A DNA stretch of 64,000 nt, taken from assembly GCA_019739215.1 (NCBI GenBank), contig JAHHDR010000012.1:1-64000 (forward strand), in the 5' to 3' direction. Below the pieces are notes generated by a model. It did not search any database. It worked only from the letters and a program-made list of their open reading frames with translations, and was not told the DNA's origin. A program made the position numbers and the translations under genes. Positions 63,870-64,000 of the stretch are shown here, piece after piece; the stretch's first letter is position 1; every line of letters starts with the position of its first letter. This DNA comes from Rhizobium sp. Lineage in GTDB: Bacteria; Pseudomonadota; Alphaproteobacteria; Rhizobiales; Rhizobiaceae.

Positions 63870-64000
63870 TGCAATCCGGTATGCGACAGACCGCAACGGC
63901 CAATGCGCGATCCCGGCACGGCATGGTGACGACGCCGCACTGGCTGGCCAGCGAGGCGGGCGCCAGGGTGCTGGCCCGCGGCGGCAATGCCATCGAAGCC
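63869..64000 (+). CDS. ggt: Gamma-glutamyltransferase family protein, N-terminal part (runs off the window)
   Basis: 44 codons from ATG 63869 (TGATG overlap with the amidohydrolase stop) to the window edge. HGMVTTPHWLASEAG and VLARGGNAIEA match the start of gamma-glutamyltranspeptidases (typical GMVATPHPLAS...GGNAVDA). No signal peptide is seen before it, unlike periplasmic Ggt, so it may be a cytoplasmic family member acting on a cargo of this operon. Confidence 0.75.
   Translation, partial: MQSGMRQTATANARSRHGMVTTPHWLASEAGARVLARGGNAIEA

Overview
The window is GC-rich (well above 60% by eye), densely packed, and reads like an alphaproteobacterium of the Rhizobiales (Rhizobium/Shinella/Mesorhizobium-like). 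The grounds are five high-affinity ABC importers, nine or more local transcription regulators (Crp, AraC, RpiR x2, LysR, four GntR), many ATGA-coupled operons and a rhizobial-type intergenic palindromic repeat at 62.4-62.6 kb. No rRNA, tRNA, CRISPR, transposase or integrase was seen. It looks like a catabolic segment of a chromosome, chromid or megaplasmid; species is not assignable from sequence alone.

Layout. 0-2.7 kb: a small DUF2946-like protein, a Crp/Fnr-type regulator and a PepSY membrane protein (an iron/heme-uptake style set). 2.7-16.3 kb: a beta-oxidation-like set (thiolase, SDR, MaoC, acyl-CoA synthetase, enoyl-CoA hydratase) around an Rbs-type sugar importer; one permease is fused to a strictosidine-synthase/SMP-30-like beta-propeller and a second propeller gene follows. 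An AraC regulator is divergent. 16.4-19.7 kb: RbsD/FucU, PfkB kinase, RpiR regulator and a TIM-barrel isomerase. 19.8-27.8 kb: a LysR regulator divergent from a set covering L-pipecolate to 2-oxoglutarate (lysine catabolism): HglS, D-2-hydroxyglutarate dehydrogenase, AmaB, aminotransferase, AmaA. 27.8-38.1 kb: an oxidative sugar or sugar-acid cluster (mutarotase, two SDRs, lactonase, two enolase-superfamily dehydratases, ABC importer, two GntR regulators sharing an operator-like core).

38.2-44 kb: an RpiR regulator facing, across a perfect 24-bp dyad, an operon of two 5-formyl-THF cycloligase paralogs (COG0212 type; the first frameshifted) that flank an ABC importer with a Tat-exported binding protein and a fused double permease. 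Thiamin-precursor uptake is the best guess. 44-46.5 kb: an ornithine-cyclodeaminase-family gene coupled to a histidine-ammonia-lyase-like gene that lacks the Ser of the MIO Ala-Ser-Gly triad. 46.7-56.5 kb: a BMP-type nucleoside importer with nucleoside phosphorylase, PfkB kinase, cysteine hydrolase, SIS protein and aldehyde dehydrogenase. 56.7-64 kb: a second, divergent BMP-type importer with a cytosine-deaminase-like amidohydrolase and the start of a gamma-glutamyltransferase gene.

A striking technical feature: between 55.1 and 56.9 kb three adjacent genes (BMP protein, HutC-type regulator, GntR regulator) carry twelve single-base insertions, all in homopolymers and none a deletion. Removing them restores three full-length proteins. 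This looks more like local sequence error than natural decay and should be settled before these genes are called pseudogenes.
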